NCBI GenBank assembly: GCA_902557145.1
Contig: CACDYZ010000005.1
Coordinates: forward strand, 1-64,000
Direction of reading: 5' to 3'
DNA from: an uncultured Alphaproteobacteria bacterium
GTDB taxonomy: Bacteria > Pseudomonadota > Alphaproteobacteria > HIMB59
DNA length: 64,000 nt
Both the position numbers and the translations under genes were made by a program. Below, one piece after another: positions 34,047-43,977 of the stretch. The first letter of the stretch is position 1; each line of letters starts with the position of its first letter. Under the pieces are notes generated by a model, which saw only the letters and a program-made list of their open reading frames with translations, was not told where the DNA came from and made no database searches.

Positions 34047-35096
34047 ATGGAATATATGGCCCTTGGATGCATGTCAGGAACATCATTAGATGGTATTGAT
34101 TGTAGTCTCATTAAATCAGATGGACTTTCTTTCGCAAATGAAATTTCAAATGAATTCATCCCATATAGCGAAGAATTACAAAAAAAATTACTTAATACAA
34201 TTAGCCAAGAATATTTGAATGACCCAAGTGTATTAACCTTACTAAACGAGGAATACAAGAAAGCTATCAATCAATTTATTAAAAATAATAATGTAAAAAT
34301 TGACTTAATTGCTATGCACGGTCAAACTATCTTTCACGATCAAAAGACTAAAATATCAATACAGCTTTTTGATAAAAGTTTAAGTTTTGATTCTAATTCA
34401 CCGGTTATTTGCAATTTTAGAAAAAACGATCTGCTAAATGGAGGTAATGGAGCACCAATAATGCCAGAATTTCACAAAATGATAGCAATGCAATTAGATT
34501 TAAAAAAAGTAATCTTTGTAAATATAGGTGGAGTAACCAATATAACTCTAATAAACAACGAGGATATTAATGCAGGAGATAGCTCATTTGGTAACGCTAT
34601 TATTAATGATTTAATCTACGAAAGAATTGGTCAAAATTTTGATATAGATGGATCTTTATCTGAGAAGGGAAAAAAAATTGAGACCTTATTTAATAAAATT
34701 CTTACTGATCAATTTTTTGATAAAAAGTTACCAAAATCTTTAGATAGAAATTATTTTCATAAATATAAAAAATATTTTTTTCAACACGATAATTTAAATA
34801 ATACTATTTTTACTTTATTAGAGATTATACCCTATGCTATTAGAGAATTAATTTCATCTCCATCAGACTATAAGATAATCTTAATGGGCGGTGGTAGAAA
34901 AAACCTCACACTTCAAAAAATATTTAAAAAATATTTTGAAGATGTATCTTTAATAGATTTTTACAATATGAATGGTGATTTCATTGAGTCTCAAGGAATG
35001 GCTTATTTAGGTATAAGGTATTTATTAAAGAAACATTCAACTTATTACTCAACTACAAAAGTACTAAAAAATATATATTTAGGAGAACGTTGTTAG
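34047..35096 (+). CDS. anmK: anhydro-N-acetylmuramic acid kinase
   Basis: Phosphorylates 1,6-anhydroMurNAc during cell-wall recycling, 349 aa. The phosphate-binding start LGCMSGTSLDGIDCSL is diagnostic. NIGGVTNITLI and MGGGRKNLTLQKIF are further ATPase-fold signatures, and AMHGQTIFHD matches the family. It overlaps the convergent hydrolase gene by 4 bp. Confidence 0.93.
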   Translation: MEYMALGCMSGTSLDGIDCSLIKSDGLSFANEISNEFIPYSEELQKKLLNTISQEYLNDPSVLTLLNEEYKKAINQFIKNNNVKIDLIAMHGQTIFHDQKTKISIQLFDKSLSFDSNSPVICNFRKNDLLNGGNGAPIMPEFHKMIAMQLDLKKVIFVNIGGVTNITLINNEDINAGDSSFGNAIINDLIYERIGQNFDIDGSLSEKGKKIETLFNKILTDQFFDKKLPKSLDRNYFHKYKKYFFQHDNLNNTIFTLLEIIPYAIRELISSPSDYKIILMGGGRKNLTLQKIFKKYFEDVSLIDFYNMNGDFIESQGMAYLGIRYLLKKHSTYYSTTKVLKNIYLGERC

Positions 35097-35749
35097 CTTT
35101 TGTGCTTTTGAATATATTTGTTTAATGTCCCCATAAGAGGTTCTAGCTTACCTTCAAAAAGATGATTAGATTTGGAGATAGTTTCCATGGAAACATCTGC
35201 ATTTTTCTGCTTCTTAAAAGTTTCAAAAAATTCTTTAAGGTTATCTTTTTTAACTATTTCGTCTTGTTCAGCACGCACTATTAATGTTTTAATAGGACAG
35301 GGAGATAAAAAGTTAAAATCATACATGTTTACTGGAGGCGCTATTAAAATTAACCCATCAACTTCTGGTCTTCTCATTAGTGTTTGAAATCCAATCCAAG
35401 CTCCAAAAGAGAATCCTACAATCCAACAAGATCGAAAGTCTTCATTCTTTTTTTGTAACCAATCCAGTGAAACACTAGCATCATTCAATTCACCTTCTCC
35501 TTCAGTAAAAGCACCGTCACTTTTTCCAACACCTCGAAAGTTAATTCTAAGAGTTGAAAAACCAGCATCCTTCATTACTTTAAAAGCAGCATAATTAACC
35601 TTTGTATCCATCGTTCCACCATGTTTTGGGTTTGGATGTAAAATTATAGCGATATTAGGTTTTTCTTGCTCACTAGGTGAGTATTTGGCTTGAAGTTTAC
35701 CTTCACCACCTTGTATAAATACTTCTGGCATAATTAAAGAAGAGATCAT
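35093..35749 (-). CDS. alpha/beta hydrolase, dienelactone-hydrolase-like
   Basis: A 218-aa serine hydrolase with ILHPNPKHGGTMDTKV near 37, RINFRGVGKSDG, nucleophile GFSFGAWIGF (Ser near 118), acid in RAEQDEIVK and His in KSNHLFEG. This is a widespread proteobacterial family of unknown substrate. MPEVFIQGGEG at residue 7 (35731) is an alternative start. It is divergent from mnmA with 32 bp between. Confidence 0.8.
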   Translation of the reverse strand: MISSLIMPEVFIQGGEGKLQAKYSPSEQEKPNIAIILHPNPKHGGTMDTKVNYAAFKVMKDAGFSTLRINFRGVGKSDGAFTEGEGELNDASVSLDWLQKKNEDFRSCWIVGFSFGAWIGFQTLMRRPEVDGLILIAPPVNMYDFNFLSPCPIKTLIVRAEQDEIVKKDNLKEFFETFKKQKNADVSMETISKSNHLFEGKLEPLMGTLNKYIQKHKS

Positions 35750-35781
35750 AGATTACTTTTGATAAAAAAAGCAAGTTATAA

Positions 35782-36882
35782 ATGAATTCATTAGGTTTTA
35801 ATAAAGATCCAGCTAGTACAACTGTAGTAGTCGCTATGTCTGGTGGAGTTGACAGTTCTGTTACGGCGGGACTATTAAAAAAAGAGGGATACAACGTTGT
35901 AGGTATCACTTTGCAACTTTATAGCTCTAACAACTCAGCCAAAAAGGGTTCTTGTTGCTCTGGCCTTGATATTTACGATGCGAGAAGAGTCGCTCAAAAA
36001 TTAGATATACCACATTACGTTTTCAATTATGAAAAAACGTTTAAATCAGATGTTATAGATTATTTTATTAAATCTTATGAAAATGGTGAGACTCCTATTC
36101 CATGTGTCAAATGTAATGAAACTGTTAAATTCAGAGACTTAATGAACTTTGCAAAAAAATTAGATGCTGACTGTATGGCTACAGGCCATTACATCAGAAG
36201 AAAAGGTGAAATCAAAGATGCTCATATGTATAGAGCTGAAGATAAATCAAAAGATCAAAGTTATTTTTTATTTGCCACAACTCAAAATCAATTAGACTAT
36301 TTGCGATTTCCATTAGGTGAAATATCTAAAGCAGAAACTAGAAAAATAGCTGAGGATCTAGGTCTAATTGTTTACGACAAGAAAGATAGTCAAGATATAT
36401 GTTTTATTCCAGACGGAGATTATAAAAAATTTATTAAATCAAATAAAAAAAAGGGAGAAATAATTGATCTCTCTGGAAATGTATTATCCTCTCATGATGG
36501 TATTCAAAATTTTACAGTTGGACAAAGAAGAGGTTTGGGAATATCTAATGAAGACCCTCTTTATGTGATTGATATTATTAAAGATAAAAATCAAATCATT
36601 GTTGGAGATAAAAAAGACCTTTTAGGAAGTTCTCTTTTACTGGGTGATTTAAATTTTATTATGCCAGAATATGACTTATCAAAAAATATTGTTGAAATTC
36701 CCTGTAGTGCCAAAATTAGATCTTTATCTGATCCTAAAAAAGGAAAACTTATCAAACAATCTACATCTTATTCTTTTGAATTTGATGAACCTGCAGAGGC
36801 TATAACTAGAGGCCAAGCTTGTGTTTTATACGATAATGATAGGGTTTTAGGCGGTGGGATAATTAAGCAGAAACTGAACTAA
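35782..36882 (+). CDS. mnmA: tRNA-specific 2-thiouridylase
   Basis: Thiolates U34 of Lys, Glu and Gln tRNAs, 366 aa. PP-loop VAMSGGVDSSVTAGLL lies at about 18-33. Catalytic cysteines are in IPCVKCNETVKF and DSQDICFIPDGDY, followed by FTVGQRRGLG. The gene directly precedes the suf operon, which fits its dependence on sulfur relay from a cysteine desulfurase. Confidence 0.95.
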   Translation: MNSLGFNKDPASTTVVVAMSGGVDSSVTAGLLKKEGYNVVGITLQLYSSNNSAKKGSCCSGLDIYDARRVAQKLDIPHYVFNYEKTFKSDVIDYFIKSYENGETPIPCVKCNETVKFRDLMNFAKKLDADCMATGHYIRRKGEIKDAHMYRAEDKSKDQSYFLFATTQNQLDYLRFPLGEISKAETRKIAEDLGLIVYDKKDSQDICFIPDGDYKKFIKSNKKKGEIIDLSGNVLSSHDGIQNFTVGQRRGLGISNEDPLYVIDIIKDKNQIIVGDKKDLLGSSLLLGDLNFIMPEYDLSKNIVEIPCSAKIRSLSDPKKGKLIKQSTSYSFEFDEPAEAITRGQACVLYDNDRVLGGGIIKQKLN

Positions 36883-36942
36883 ATAAAGAGTTTACTCGTA
36901 TTTTCTTGTAAAAATCCTTATTTATCATATATATCGAAATCT

Positions 36943-38400
36943 ATGGCAGCTACAGAACAAACAATTAAACAAGTAAATACTTTAGGAGATACTGATTATA
37001 AGTATGGTTTTTCTACTGAACTAGATGAAATACGCCCTCCTAAAGGTTTAAATGAAGATATAATAAAATTTATATCTGCCCAAAAAGATGAGCCAGAGTG
37101 GATGCTTGATTGGAGGCTCAATGCCTTCAAAGTATTTAATAAGCTACCGAAGCCTGAATGGGCTAAGTTGAATATTCCAGAAATTGATTACCAAGATTGT
37201 TATTACTACTCAATTCCTAAAAGTCTCAAAGATAAACCTAAGTCTTTGGATGAAATCGATCCAGAAATAATCAAAACTTATGAAAAACTTGGTATTCCAT
37301 TAAAAGAACAAAAAATGTTATCTGGTATTGCAGTAGATGCCGTTTTTGACTCCGTATCAGTTGCCACTACATATAAAAAACAATTGAGTGATCTGGGTAT
37401 TGTATTTTGCTCAATCTCTGAGGCAGTAAAAACTCACCCTGATTTAGTAAAGAAATATTTAGGAAGTGTTATACCCGTATCTGATCACTCTTTTGCTGCT
37501 CTAAACTCAGCAGTGTTTACTGATGGATCTTTTATTTATATTCCTGAGGGAGTTAGGTGTCCTGTAGAGTTATCAACATACTTTAGAATTAATGCAATGA
37601 ACACTGGTCAGTTTGAGAGGACTCTTATAATTGCAGATAAAGATAGTTATGTAAGTTATTTAGAGGGCTGTACCGCACCAATGAGAGATGAAAACCAGCT
37701 TCACGCTGCTAATGTTGAGTTAGTTGCTCTGGATAATGCAGAAATAAAGTATTCAACAGTTCAAAATTGGTACCCTGGTGATAAAGAAGGTAAGGGGGGT
37801 ATCTATAACTTTGTAACAAAAAGAGGTGCCTGCAGAGGTAAAAATTCTAAAATATCTTGGACCCAAGTTGAGACAGGATCCGCAATAACATGGAAATACC
37901 CAAGCTGTATTTTGCAAGGAGATAACTCTAAAGGAGAATTTTATTCAGTAGCAATAACTAATAATATGCAACAAGCCGATACAGGCACAAAAATGATACA
38001 TATCGGTAAAAATACATCCTCTAAGATAATATCAAAAGGTATATCGGCTGGAAAAGCTAATAACACCTATAGGGGTTTAGTAAATATTTTGTCAAAAGCT
38101 AAAAATGCAAGAAATTTTACTCAATGTGACTCATTATTAATTGGTAATAAATGTGGTGCTCACACTGTTCCGTACATAGAGTCAAGTAACTCAGACTCAA
38201 TGGTTGAACATGAAGCAACCACATCAAAAATTAATGAGGACCAATTATTTTATTGTCAGCAAAGAGGATTGAATAGTGAAGATGCGGTAGGTTTAATTGT
38301 CAATGGTTTTTGTAAAGAGGTATTACAACATTTGCCAATGGAGTTTGCTGTAGAAGCCCAGAAATTAGTAGCAATTAGCTTAGAAGGTAGTGTTGGATAA
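36943..38400 (+). CDS. sufB: Fe-S cluster assembly scaffold SufB
   Basis: Scaffold subunit of the SUF system, 485 aa. SufB segments include [45 protein letters not shown] (over about 193-218), YLEGCTAPM, and [22 protein letters not shown] at the C-terminus. It starts a six-gene run sufBCDS-sufT-sufA. It abuts sufC with overlapping TAATG. No SufR or IscR gene precedes it in the window. Confidence 0.95.
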   Translation: MAATEQTIKQVNTLGDTDYKYGFSTELDEIRPPKGLNEDIIKFISAQKDEPEWMLDWRLNAFKVFNKLPKPEWAKLNIPEIDYQDCYYYSIPKSLKDKPKSLDEIDPEIIKTYEKLGIPLKEQKMLSGIAVDAVFDSVSVATTYKKQLSDLGIVFCSISEAVKTHPDLVKKYLGSVIPVSDHSFAALNSAVFTDGSFIYIPEGVRCPVELSTYFRINAMNTGQFERTLIIADKDSYVSYLEGCTAPMRDENQLHAANVELVALDNAEIKYSTVQNWYPGDKEGKGGIYNFVTKRGACRGKNSKISWTQVETGSAITWKYPSCILQGDNSKGEFYSVAITNNMQQADTGTKMIHIGKNTSSKIISKGISAGKANNTYRGLVNILSKAKNARNFTQCDSLLIGNKCGAHTVPYIESSNSDSMVEHEATTSKINEDQLFYCQQRGLNSEDAVGLIVNGFCKEVLQHLPMEFAVEAQKLVAISLEGSVG

Positions 38401-39146
38401 TGTTAGAAATTAAAAACCTTCATGTTTCCATTGAAGAAAAGAAAATTATCAAAGGTTTAAATTTGTCGATAAACAAGGGTGAGGTTCATGCTCTCATGGG
38501 CCCAAATGGTTCAGGGAAGAGCACACTTTCTTATGTATTATCTGGGAAAGACAAATATGAAATAGATGACGGAACAATAGAGTATAACGAAAAAAATTTA
38601 CTAGAATTGGATGTAGATGAAAGAGCAAACGAGGGTTTATTTCTGGCATTTCAATATCCAATGGAGATACCTGGCGTACAAACTTCTTTTTTTTTAAAAA
38701 CAGCAATCAACTCAAAGAGAAAATATTTAGGACATAGTGAAATGGATGCCCTGGAATTTGCTAAATTAATGAAGTCAAAAGCTGAAGAATTAAATATCAA
38801 TAATGAAATGCTCAAAAGAGACTTGAATGTAAATTATTCAGGTGGTGAAAAAAAGAAACAAGAAATTTTACAAATGTCAATGTTAAGCCCCAAGATGGCT
38901 ATCTTAGATGAGACAGACTCTGGTCTAGACATAGATGCTTTAAGAATTGTCTCCGAGGGTGTCAATAAACTAAGAAGCAAAGAAAATTCCTTTTTAGTAA
39001 TCACTCACTATCAAAGGCTTTTAAACTATATAAAGCCTGATTTTGTTCACATTATTGCAGATGGTAGAATTGTGAAATCAGGAGATTACTCCTTAGCTCT
39101 AGAGTTAGAAGAAAAAGGATATGAAGAAATATCTAAATCTGCCTAA
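38400..39146 (+). CDS. sufC: Fe-S assembly ATPase SufC
   Basis: ABC-type ATPase of the SufBCD complex, 248 aa. It has Walker [11 protein letters not shown], signature [13 protein letters not shown] and Walker [17 protein letters not shown]. The substitution of the usual ABC core by SGGEKKK is characteristic of SufC. It overlaps sufB and sufD by one base each. Confidence 0.96.
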   Translation: MLEIKNLHVSIEEKKIIKGLNLSINKGEVHALMGPNGSGKSTLSYVLSGKDKYEIDDGTIEYNEKNLLELDVDERANEGLFLAFQYPMEIPGVQTSFFLKTAINSKRKYLGHSEMDALEFAKLMKSKAEELNINNEMLKRDLNVNYSGGEKKKQEILQMSMLSPKMAILDETDSGLDIDALRIVSEGVNKLRSKENSFLVITHYQRLLNYIKPDFVHIIADGRIVKSGDYSLALELEEKGYEEISKSA

Positions 39147-40246
39147 TGGAACTGACATTAAATTTAGACAAGATACAATCTGATAATGTATCAAAATATG
39201 CAAAAACTATATTAGATAAACAAAATCCTTATAAAAATTTTAAAATTGAAAACTATAAGTATGCTCAACTTCATAGGGATATAAAATCTGAAACTTTACT
39301 AAGAGATATAGACATATCTGAATTATTAAGAATCTCTAAAAATATTTCCTCTCTCACTTCAAATCCAGTTGATTTAGCTTCTGATTTAAATTTATGGAAA
39401 TACAAAAATGATGACAGTTTCTTTAGAGTTTCCTCTTTATTAAAAAGAGATACAAGTTCTATAAATTTAGATTTAATAGACGATAAGAATTTATTTTTAG
39501 ATATTTCACAAATAAACGAGAATATTCATTTTTTTAAATCTTCAAAAAATGTAATTAATCTTATTATCATGAATAGTAAATCAAATGACGAATACCCCAA
39601 ATCTATATTCTTTGACATATCTAATGATTCAAATTTAAATGTAATTCACTTTAATATATCAAATTATAAATCTTTTTTATATTTTGAGTCAAATCTTCAA
39701 GATAACTCACATTTAAACTTTGTTTCTTTTCAGTCTGATAATATTCATACCAGAAATGAGTTTTATGCCTCTTTAAATCTTGAGTGTAATTTTGATTTAT
39801 TTGGTTTGAATATTAATAACTACGGAGTAAATGATAATTATTCATTTATTCAGCACCTGAAACCCTCCTCATCAAGCAGAGAAATTTTTAAATCTATAGT
39901 TGAGAAAGGTGCTATAACTAATTTTCAAGGGAAGATATATGTCGACTCTATAGCTCAGAAAACTGATGGATATCAAATGAGTAGATCTTTACTTTTAGAC
40001 GATATTTCAAAGGCAAATAATAAACCTGAACTTGAAATTTATGCTGATGATGTAAAATGTAGTCATGGTTCTACTGTTTCTAAATTAGATGAGGATCAAA
40101 TTTATTATTTTAAATCTAGAGGTATTGACAGTGAAATGGCTAAAAAAATACTAAAAAAAGCATTTATTGCAGAGATTATTGAGTCTATTAAAGATGATAA
40201 TTTACGAGATTATTCCAATAATATAATTGAAAGTTTATTAACATGA
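39146..40246 (+). CDS. sufD: Fe-S assembly protein SufD
   Basis: Partner of SufB in the scaffold, 366 aa. The N-terminal half is poorly conserved. The C-terminal half shows the SufD signature YADDVKCSHGSTVSKLDEDQIYYFKSRGI (split about 293-321), then AKKILKKAFIAEII. Its frame overlaps sufS by 4 bp. Confidence 0.93.
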   Translation: MELTLNLDKIQSDNVSKYAKTILDKQNPYKNFKIENYKYAQLHRDIKSETLLRDIDISELLRISKNISSLTSNPVDLASDLNLWKYKNDDSFFRVSSLLKRDTSSINLDLIDDKNLFLDISQINENIHFFKSSKNVINLIIMNSKSNDEYPKSIFFDISNDSNLNVIHFNISNYKSFLYFESNLQDNSHLNFVSFQSDNIHTRNEFYASLNLECNFDLFGLNINNYGVNDNYSFIQHLKPSSSSREIFKSIVEKGAITNFQGKIYVDSIAQKTDGYQMSRSLLLDDISKANNKPELEIYADDVKCSHGSTVSKLDEDQIYYFKSRGIDSEMAKKILKKAFIAEIIESIKDDNLRDYSNNIIESLLT

Positions 40247-41451
40247 ATAATGTAAAATTAGATTTTCCAATTTTAGATAAAAAGATAAGAGATAAAACCA
40301 TTACTTATCTTGATTCTGCTGCAAGTACCCAGAAACCAAAACAAGTTATACACTCAATTTCTGAGTTTCTTGAAAACTCATATGAAAACGTCCATAGAGG
40401 GATGAACTCGCTTAGTATCGATGCTACAGATTTATATGAAAAATCTAGAGAAGTAGCTAAATCGTTTATTAATGCAAATTCTACAAACGAAATAATTTTT
40501 ACAAGAGGAGCTACCGACTCTATAAATATTATTGCCAATTCACTAGCAGAGCATTTAAATAAGGGTGATAAGATTGTTGTGACAGAATTAGAACATCACT
40601 CTAATTACTTACCATGGATGCATTTATGTAAAAAATTAGAATTAGAATTAAAAATTATCCCAATTTCTAAAGAAGGCATTCTATCTGAAGAAGAAATTAT
40701 AAATAATTGTGATGATACTACTAAGGTTCTTTCCTTAACACATATGTCAAATGTTACTGGTCAAATACTTGATTTAAAAAAAATTAAACAAGAAATTAAT
40801 AAAGATATTTATGTAGCTGTTGATGGATGCCAGTCAATTGCACACCTTAATATTGATGTCAAAGATTTAGACTGCGATTTTTACTCTTTCTCTTCTCACA
40901 AACTTTACGGTCCATCTGGTATTGGAATTATGTATGGTAAAGAAGATATACTTAACCAACTTAACCCTCCAACATTAGGAGGGGGGATGATCAATGAGGT
41001 ATCTTCAAACGATTTTTCTTACGCCATGTTGCCAAATAAATTTGAACCAGGAACACCCTCTATTGAGGCCGCCATTGGTTTTAAAGCTGCCATGGAGTAT
41101 CTAAATAGTATTAATTACCAAGATTATTTTTCAAAAGAAAAAAAACTTAGATCTACATTAATTTCAGCTCTTAATGACTTTGAAGAAATAGAAATATATG
41201 GCTCAAACGACAATGGAAATGCCACCTCAATTGTTTCTTTTAACATCAAAAACCAAAATTTTAATGATATAGCCACTTTTCTCGACCAATATGGAATAAT
41301 GATCAGAGGAGGTCACCATTGTTGTCAACCTTTTATGAAAAAATTAGGTATACCAGGCTCCTGCCGAGTTTCTTTTGGGATTTATAATGACATTAATGAT
41401 ATAGACCACTTTGTTGACTCTATGAAAAAAACTTTAAAATTATTACAATAA
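40243..41451 (+). CDS. sufS: cysteine desulfurase SufS
   Basis: PLP enzyme delivering sulfur, 402 aa, group II. The PLP lysine is in FYSFSSHKLYGPSGIG (near 226). ELEHHSNYLPW and VDGCQSIAH are cofactor contacts. The active-site cysteine lies in GIPGSCRVSFGIYN. No sufE or sufU gene accompanies it here, so its sulfur acceptor is either elsewhere or SufB itself. Confidence 0.95.
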   Translation: MNNVKLDFPILDKKIRDKTITYLDSAASTQKPKQVIHSISEFLENSYENVHRGMNSLSIDATDLYEKSREVAKSFINANSTNEIIFTRGATDSINIIANSLAEHLNKGDKIVVTELEHHSNYLPWMHLCKKLELELKIIPISKEGILSEEEIINNCDDTTKVLSLTHMSNVTGQILDLKKIKQEINKDIYVAVDGCQSIAHLNIDVKDLDCDFYSFSSHKLYGPSGIGIMYGKEDILNQLNPPTLGGGMINEVSSNDFSYAMLPNKFEPGTPSIEAAIGFKAAMEYLNSINYQDYFSKEKKLRSTLISALNDFEEIEIYGSNDNGNATSIVSFNIKNQNFNDIATFLDQYGIMIRGGHHCCQPFMKKLGIPGSCRVSFGIYNDINDIDHFVDSMKKTLKLLQ

Positions 41452-41454
41452 GAT

Positions 41455-41844
41455 ATGGACGATAAGACACTTTCTGACTTTATGCCTAAAGTTAATTCTG
41501 AAGGGGATATTTCCTTTGGAGATGTATCAACATCAGAGTCAGTAAACTTGACAAATGATATAATTATAGAGGTTCTTACAAAAATAAAAGATCCAGAACT
41601 AGATATAAATATATATGATCTTGGATTAATTTATGACCTATCAATTGATAAATTCAACAATATTAAAATTATAATGACGCTAACAACTGTTAATTGTCCA
41701 GTTGCGGATAGTTTTCCATTAGATGTTGCAAAAAAAGTTCACGAACTTCCAAATACAGGACAAGTTAGTGTTAATCTAACCTTTCAACCTCCTTGGAATA
41801 AAGATATGATGAGTGAAGACGCAAAATTAGCTCTAGGTTTTTAA
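41455..41844 (+). CDS. sufT: MIP18/DUF59-family Fe-S protein maturation factor (SufT)
   Basis: A 129-aa protein. After a variable acidic N-terminus (about 1-35) comes the DUF59 domain with KIKDPELDINIYDLGLIYDL and LTTVNCPVADSFPLDVAKKV, containing the conserved Cys. Helps maturation of Fe-S proteins. It lies 3 bp after sufS and 1 bp before sufA. Confidence 0.88.
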   Translation: MDDKTLSDFMPKVNSEGDISFGDVSTSESVNLTNDIIIEVLTKIKDPELDINIYDLGLIYDLSIDKFNNIKIIMTLTTVNCPVADSFPLDVAKKVHELPNTGQVSVNLTFQPPWNKDMMSEDAKLALGF

Positions 41845-42180
41845 ATGTCTAATCCCTTATTTACATTATCTAAAATGGCTCAAGAACAAATTTCTAAATT
41901 GTTAGTAGATAACAATAACGCAATTGGATTAAAAATTGGTTTAAGTACAAAAGGTTGTGCTGGTCTTAGCTATACAATGGAATATGTCAATGAAAGTGAC
42001 ATACAAGGATGTGAACTAGTTAATGATTATAAATTTCCTCTTTATATTGATAATAAAGCTGTAATGTATGTTATTGGTACAGAAATGGACTTTATAAAAG
42101 AAGAGTATGGAGAAAGATTTGTTTTCAAAAATCCCAATCAAACTAGTGAGTGCGGTTGCGGCGAAAGTTTTCACGTTTAG
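41845..42180 (+). CDS. sufA: A-type Fe-S carrier protein (SufA/IscA family)
   Basis: A 111-aa A-type carrier with the three cluster cysteines: GLSTKGCAGLSYTMEY and SECGCGESFHV. Transfers clusters from SufBCD to targets such as the NADH dehydrogenase encoded further on. Last gene of the suf run; an EamA gene follows after 13 bp. Confidence 0.92.
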   Translation: MSNPLFTLSKMAQEQISKLLVDNNNAIGLKIGLSTKGCAGLSYTMEYVNESDIQGCELVNDYKFPLYIDNKAVMYVIGTEMDFIKEEYGERFVFKNPNQTSECGCGESFHV

Positions 42181-42193
42181 TTTTTATTAGTTC

Positions 42194-43048
42194 ATGGCTA
42201 TTCTTTTAGGTATTCTCTCAGCGGTTAGCTTTGGAGTAGGAGATTTTTTAGCAAGATTTTCATCACAAGAAGTTGGTTTTAAGAACTCACTTTTTTGGAT
42301 GTTAGTTGTTGGCTCAATATTTTATTTATTTTTATTTTATTTCTTTGGAAGTGGGTTATCTCCAAATACCATAGGTTTGAGCAATAGCTTTCTATCAGGA
42401 ATCTTAATAATGTTTGGACTGTTATGCTTATATAAGGGTCTTCAAATGGGGCCTGTATCAATTGTTGCCTCAATAGCAGCAACTAATCCTTTTTTCGTTT
42501 TTGTTATAAGATTTTTTTTAGGAAGTGAGCCTACACTCACTCAATGGATTGCGACTTTGATAGTAATTTCAGGAGCAGTATTTGTGTCAATTAGTGCGGA
42601 CAGTTTCAAAGAAAGCCTTGGTTTATCAAAAAAACATATAAAAGAGTCTTTAATTGTATCATTTATGGCAAGTGGAATGTTAGCTTTAGGTCTTATTTTT
42701 TCACAAGAAGCCTCTAACACCTTGGATCCAATCGAAGCTGTTATATATGTTAGATTTTTTAGTTTATTGGGTATTGCAATCTTATTGTTATTTACAAAGT
42801 CTAAGATAACAATGACAAAAAAAGCAGCACCCATTTTATTTTTTCAGGGAATATTAGAGACTACTGGTTATTTCTGTTTAGTTTCGGCGTATACTTTTGA
42901 TAAAGTGAGTATTGCAGTAGTGATTTCCTCAGGCTTTGGTCTTGTAACTGTTTTATTAGCCAGAATGGTTTTAAAAGAAAAAATATCTAAAATTCAAACT
43001 TTGGGTATTTCCTTAACTTTTATTGGAGTTATAGGGCTAACTATCTAA
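42194..43048 (+). CDS. EamA/DMT-family transporter
   Basis: A 284-aa ten-helix membrane protein made of two EamA repeats (about 1-135 and 150-284). Typical segments are GDFLARFSSQEVGF, YKGLQMGPVSIVASIAATNP and VLLARMVLKEKISKIQ, the end-of-repeat basic loop. Substrate cannot be told from sequence. It overlaps the next, oppositely oriented EamA gene by 8 bp. Confidence 0.85.
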   Translation: MAILLGILSAVSFGVGDFLARFSSQEVGFKNSLFWMLVVGSIFYLFLFYFFGSGLSPNTIGLSNSFLSGILIMFGLLCLYKGLQMGPVSIVASIAATNPFFVFVIRFFLGSEPTLTQWIATLIVISGAVFVSISADSFKESLGLSKKHIKESLIVSFMASGMLALGLIFSQEASNTLDPIEAVIYVRFFSLLGIAILLLFTKSKITMTKKAAPILFFQGILETTGYFCLVSAYTFDKVSIAVVISSGFGLVTVLLARMVLKEKISKIQTLGISLTFIGVIGLTI

Positions 43049-43937
43049 TTAAATTCTGAAGTCTTTTTTTATCAAAACGATATGAATTCATAGCAATAGC
43101 TAAACAAATCACTACACCTCCTACTATTGTATTAGTGCTTGGAATTTCATTAATACCAAGTACAGGTAACCATGCCCAAAATATTCCTCCAACTACTTCT
43201 AATAAAGATAACATTGTCAACTCACCTGAGAGAAGGTGTTTTGATCCAACACTAAAAAGAATTAACCCACTTGCAACTATTAAGCCATGCGTAATACTTA
43301 ATAAAATATTTCTGAAGGGTAAATAGATTTCCTGACTATTTATTATCATCAAACAGCAAGAAATAGTTGCGCAAAATATTCCTGCATAAATCAAAATATA
43401 AAACTTTTTGTAATCACTTTTACTTCTTAGGGCAACGGTAAATGCTGCAAATCCTAGACTAGATACAAAACCCATGATCAATCCATATAATGAACCACTA
43501 AATGCACTAGCATATATCATTATTAAAGCACCTATAAATGCAATAATCATACTCATAAAATTTTGTTTTGAAATTTTTTCATTAATAAATACTAATGCAA
43601 TTAATGAAGCTAAAAAGGGCATTAAGGCTAACATAAAAAGAGTGACAGCAGCAGTTGTATTGCTAATTGAATAAATAAAACCAATCATAGCTGTGGTTAA
43701 ACAAAGACCACCGATTATAGAAACTTTATCTATTTTTATTATATTAAGAATAAATTTATTTTGTTCTTTGATTATAAGATACGTAGCTATAATTACTGCT
43801 ACTGTCAGTCCTCTAATGATAAGATAGGGGAGTTGATAGATATGTGGATCTATCATATTTTTTACAACTAGTGGACCAAAACTCCATATTAAACCACTTA
43901 AAACAACTATTATTACTGCCTTAATATGTTCACTCAT
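43041..43937 (-). CDS. EamA/DMT-family transporter
   Basis: A 298-aa ten-helix exporter or importer with duplicated EamA domains: SGLIWSFGPLVVKNM at the start, FLASLIALVFINEKISKQNF closing repeat 1, and TNTIVGGVVICLAIAMNSYRF at the end. Convergent with another EamA gene but not closely similar to it, so not a recent duplicate. Confidence 0.85.
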   Translation of the reverse strand: MSEHIKAVIIVVLSGLIWSFGPLVVKNMIDPHIYQLPYLIIRGLTVAVIIATYLIIKEQNKFILNIIKIDKVSIIGGLCLTTAMIGFIYSISNTTAAVTLFMLALMPFLASLIALVFINEKISKQNFMSMIIAFIGALIMIYASAFSGSLYGLIMGFVSSLGFAAFTVALRSKSDYKKFYILIYAGIFCATISCCLMIINSQEIYLPFRNILLSITHGLIVASGLILFSVGSKHLLSGELTMLSLLEVVGGIFWAWLPVLGINEIPSTNTIVGGVVICLAIAMNSYRFDKKRLQNLIR

Positions 43938-43977
43938 TTACGAGATTAACTTATTTTATAAATGAAGTTATTAATAG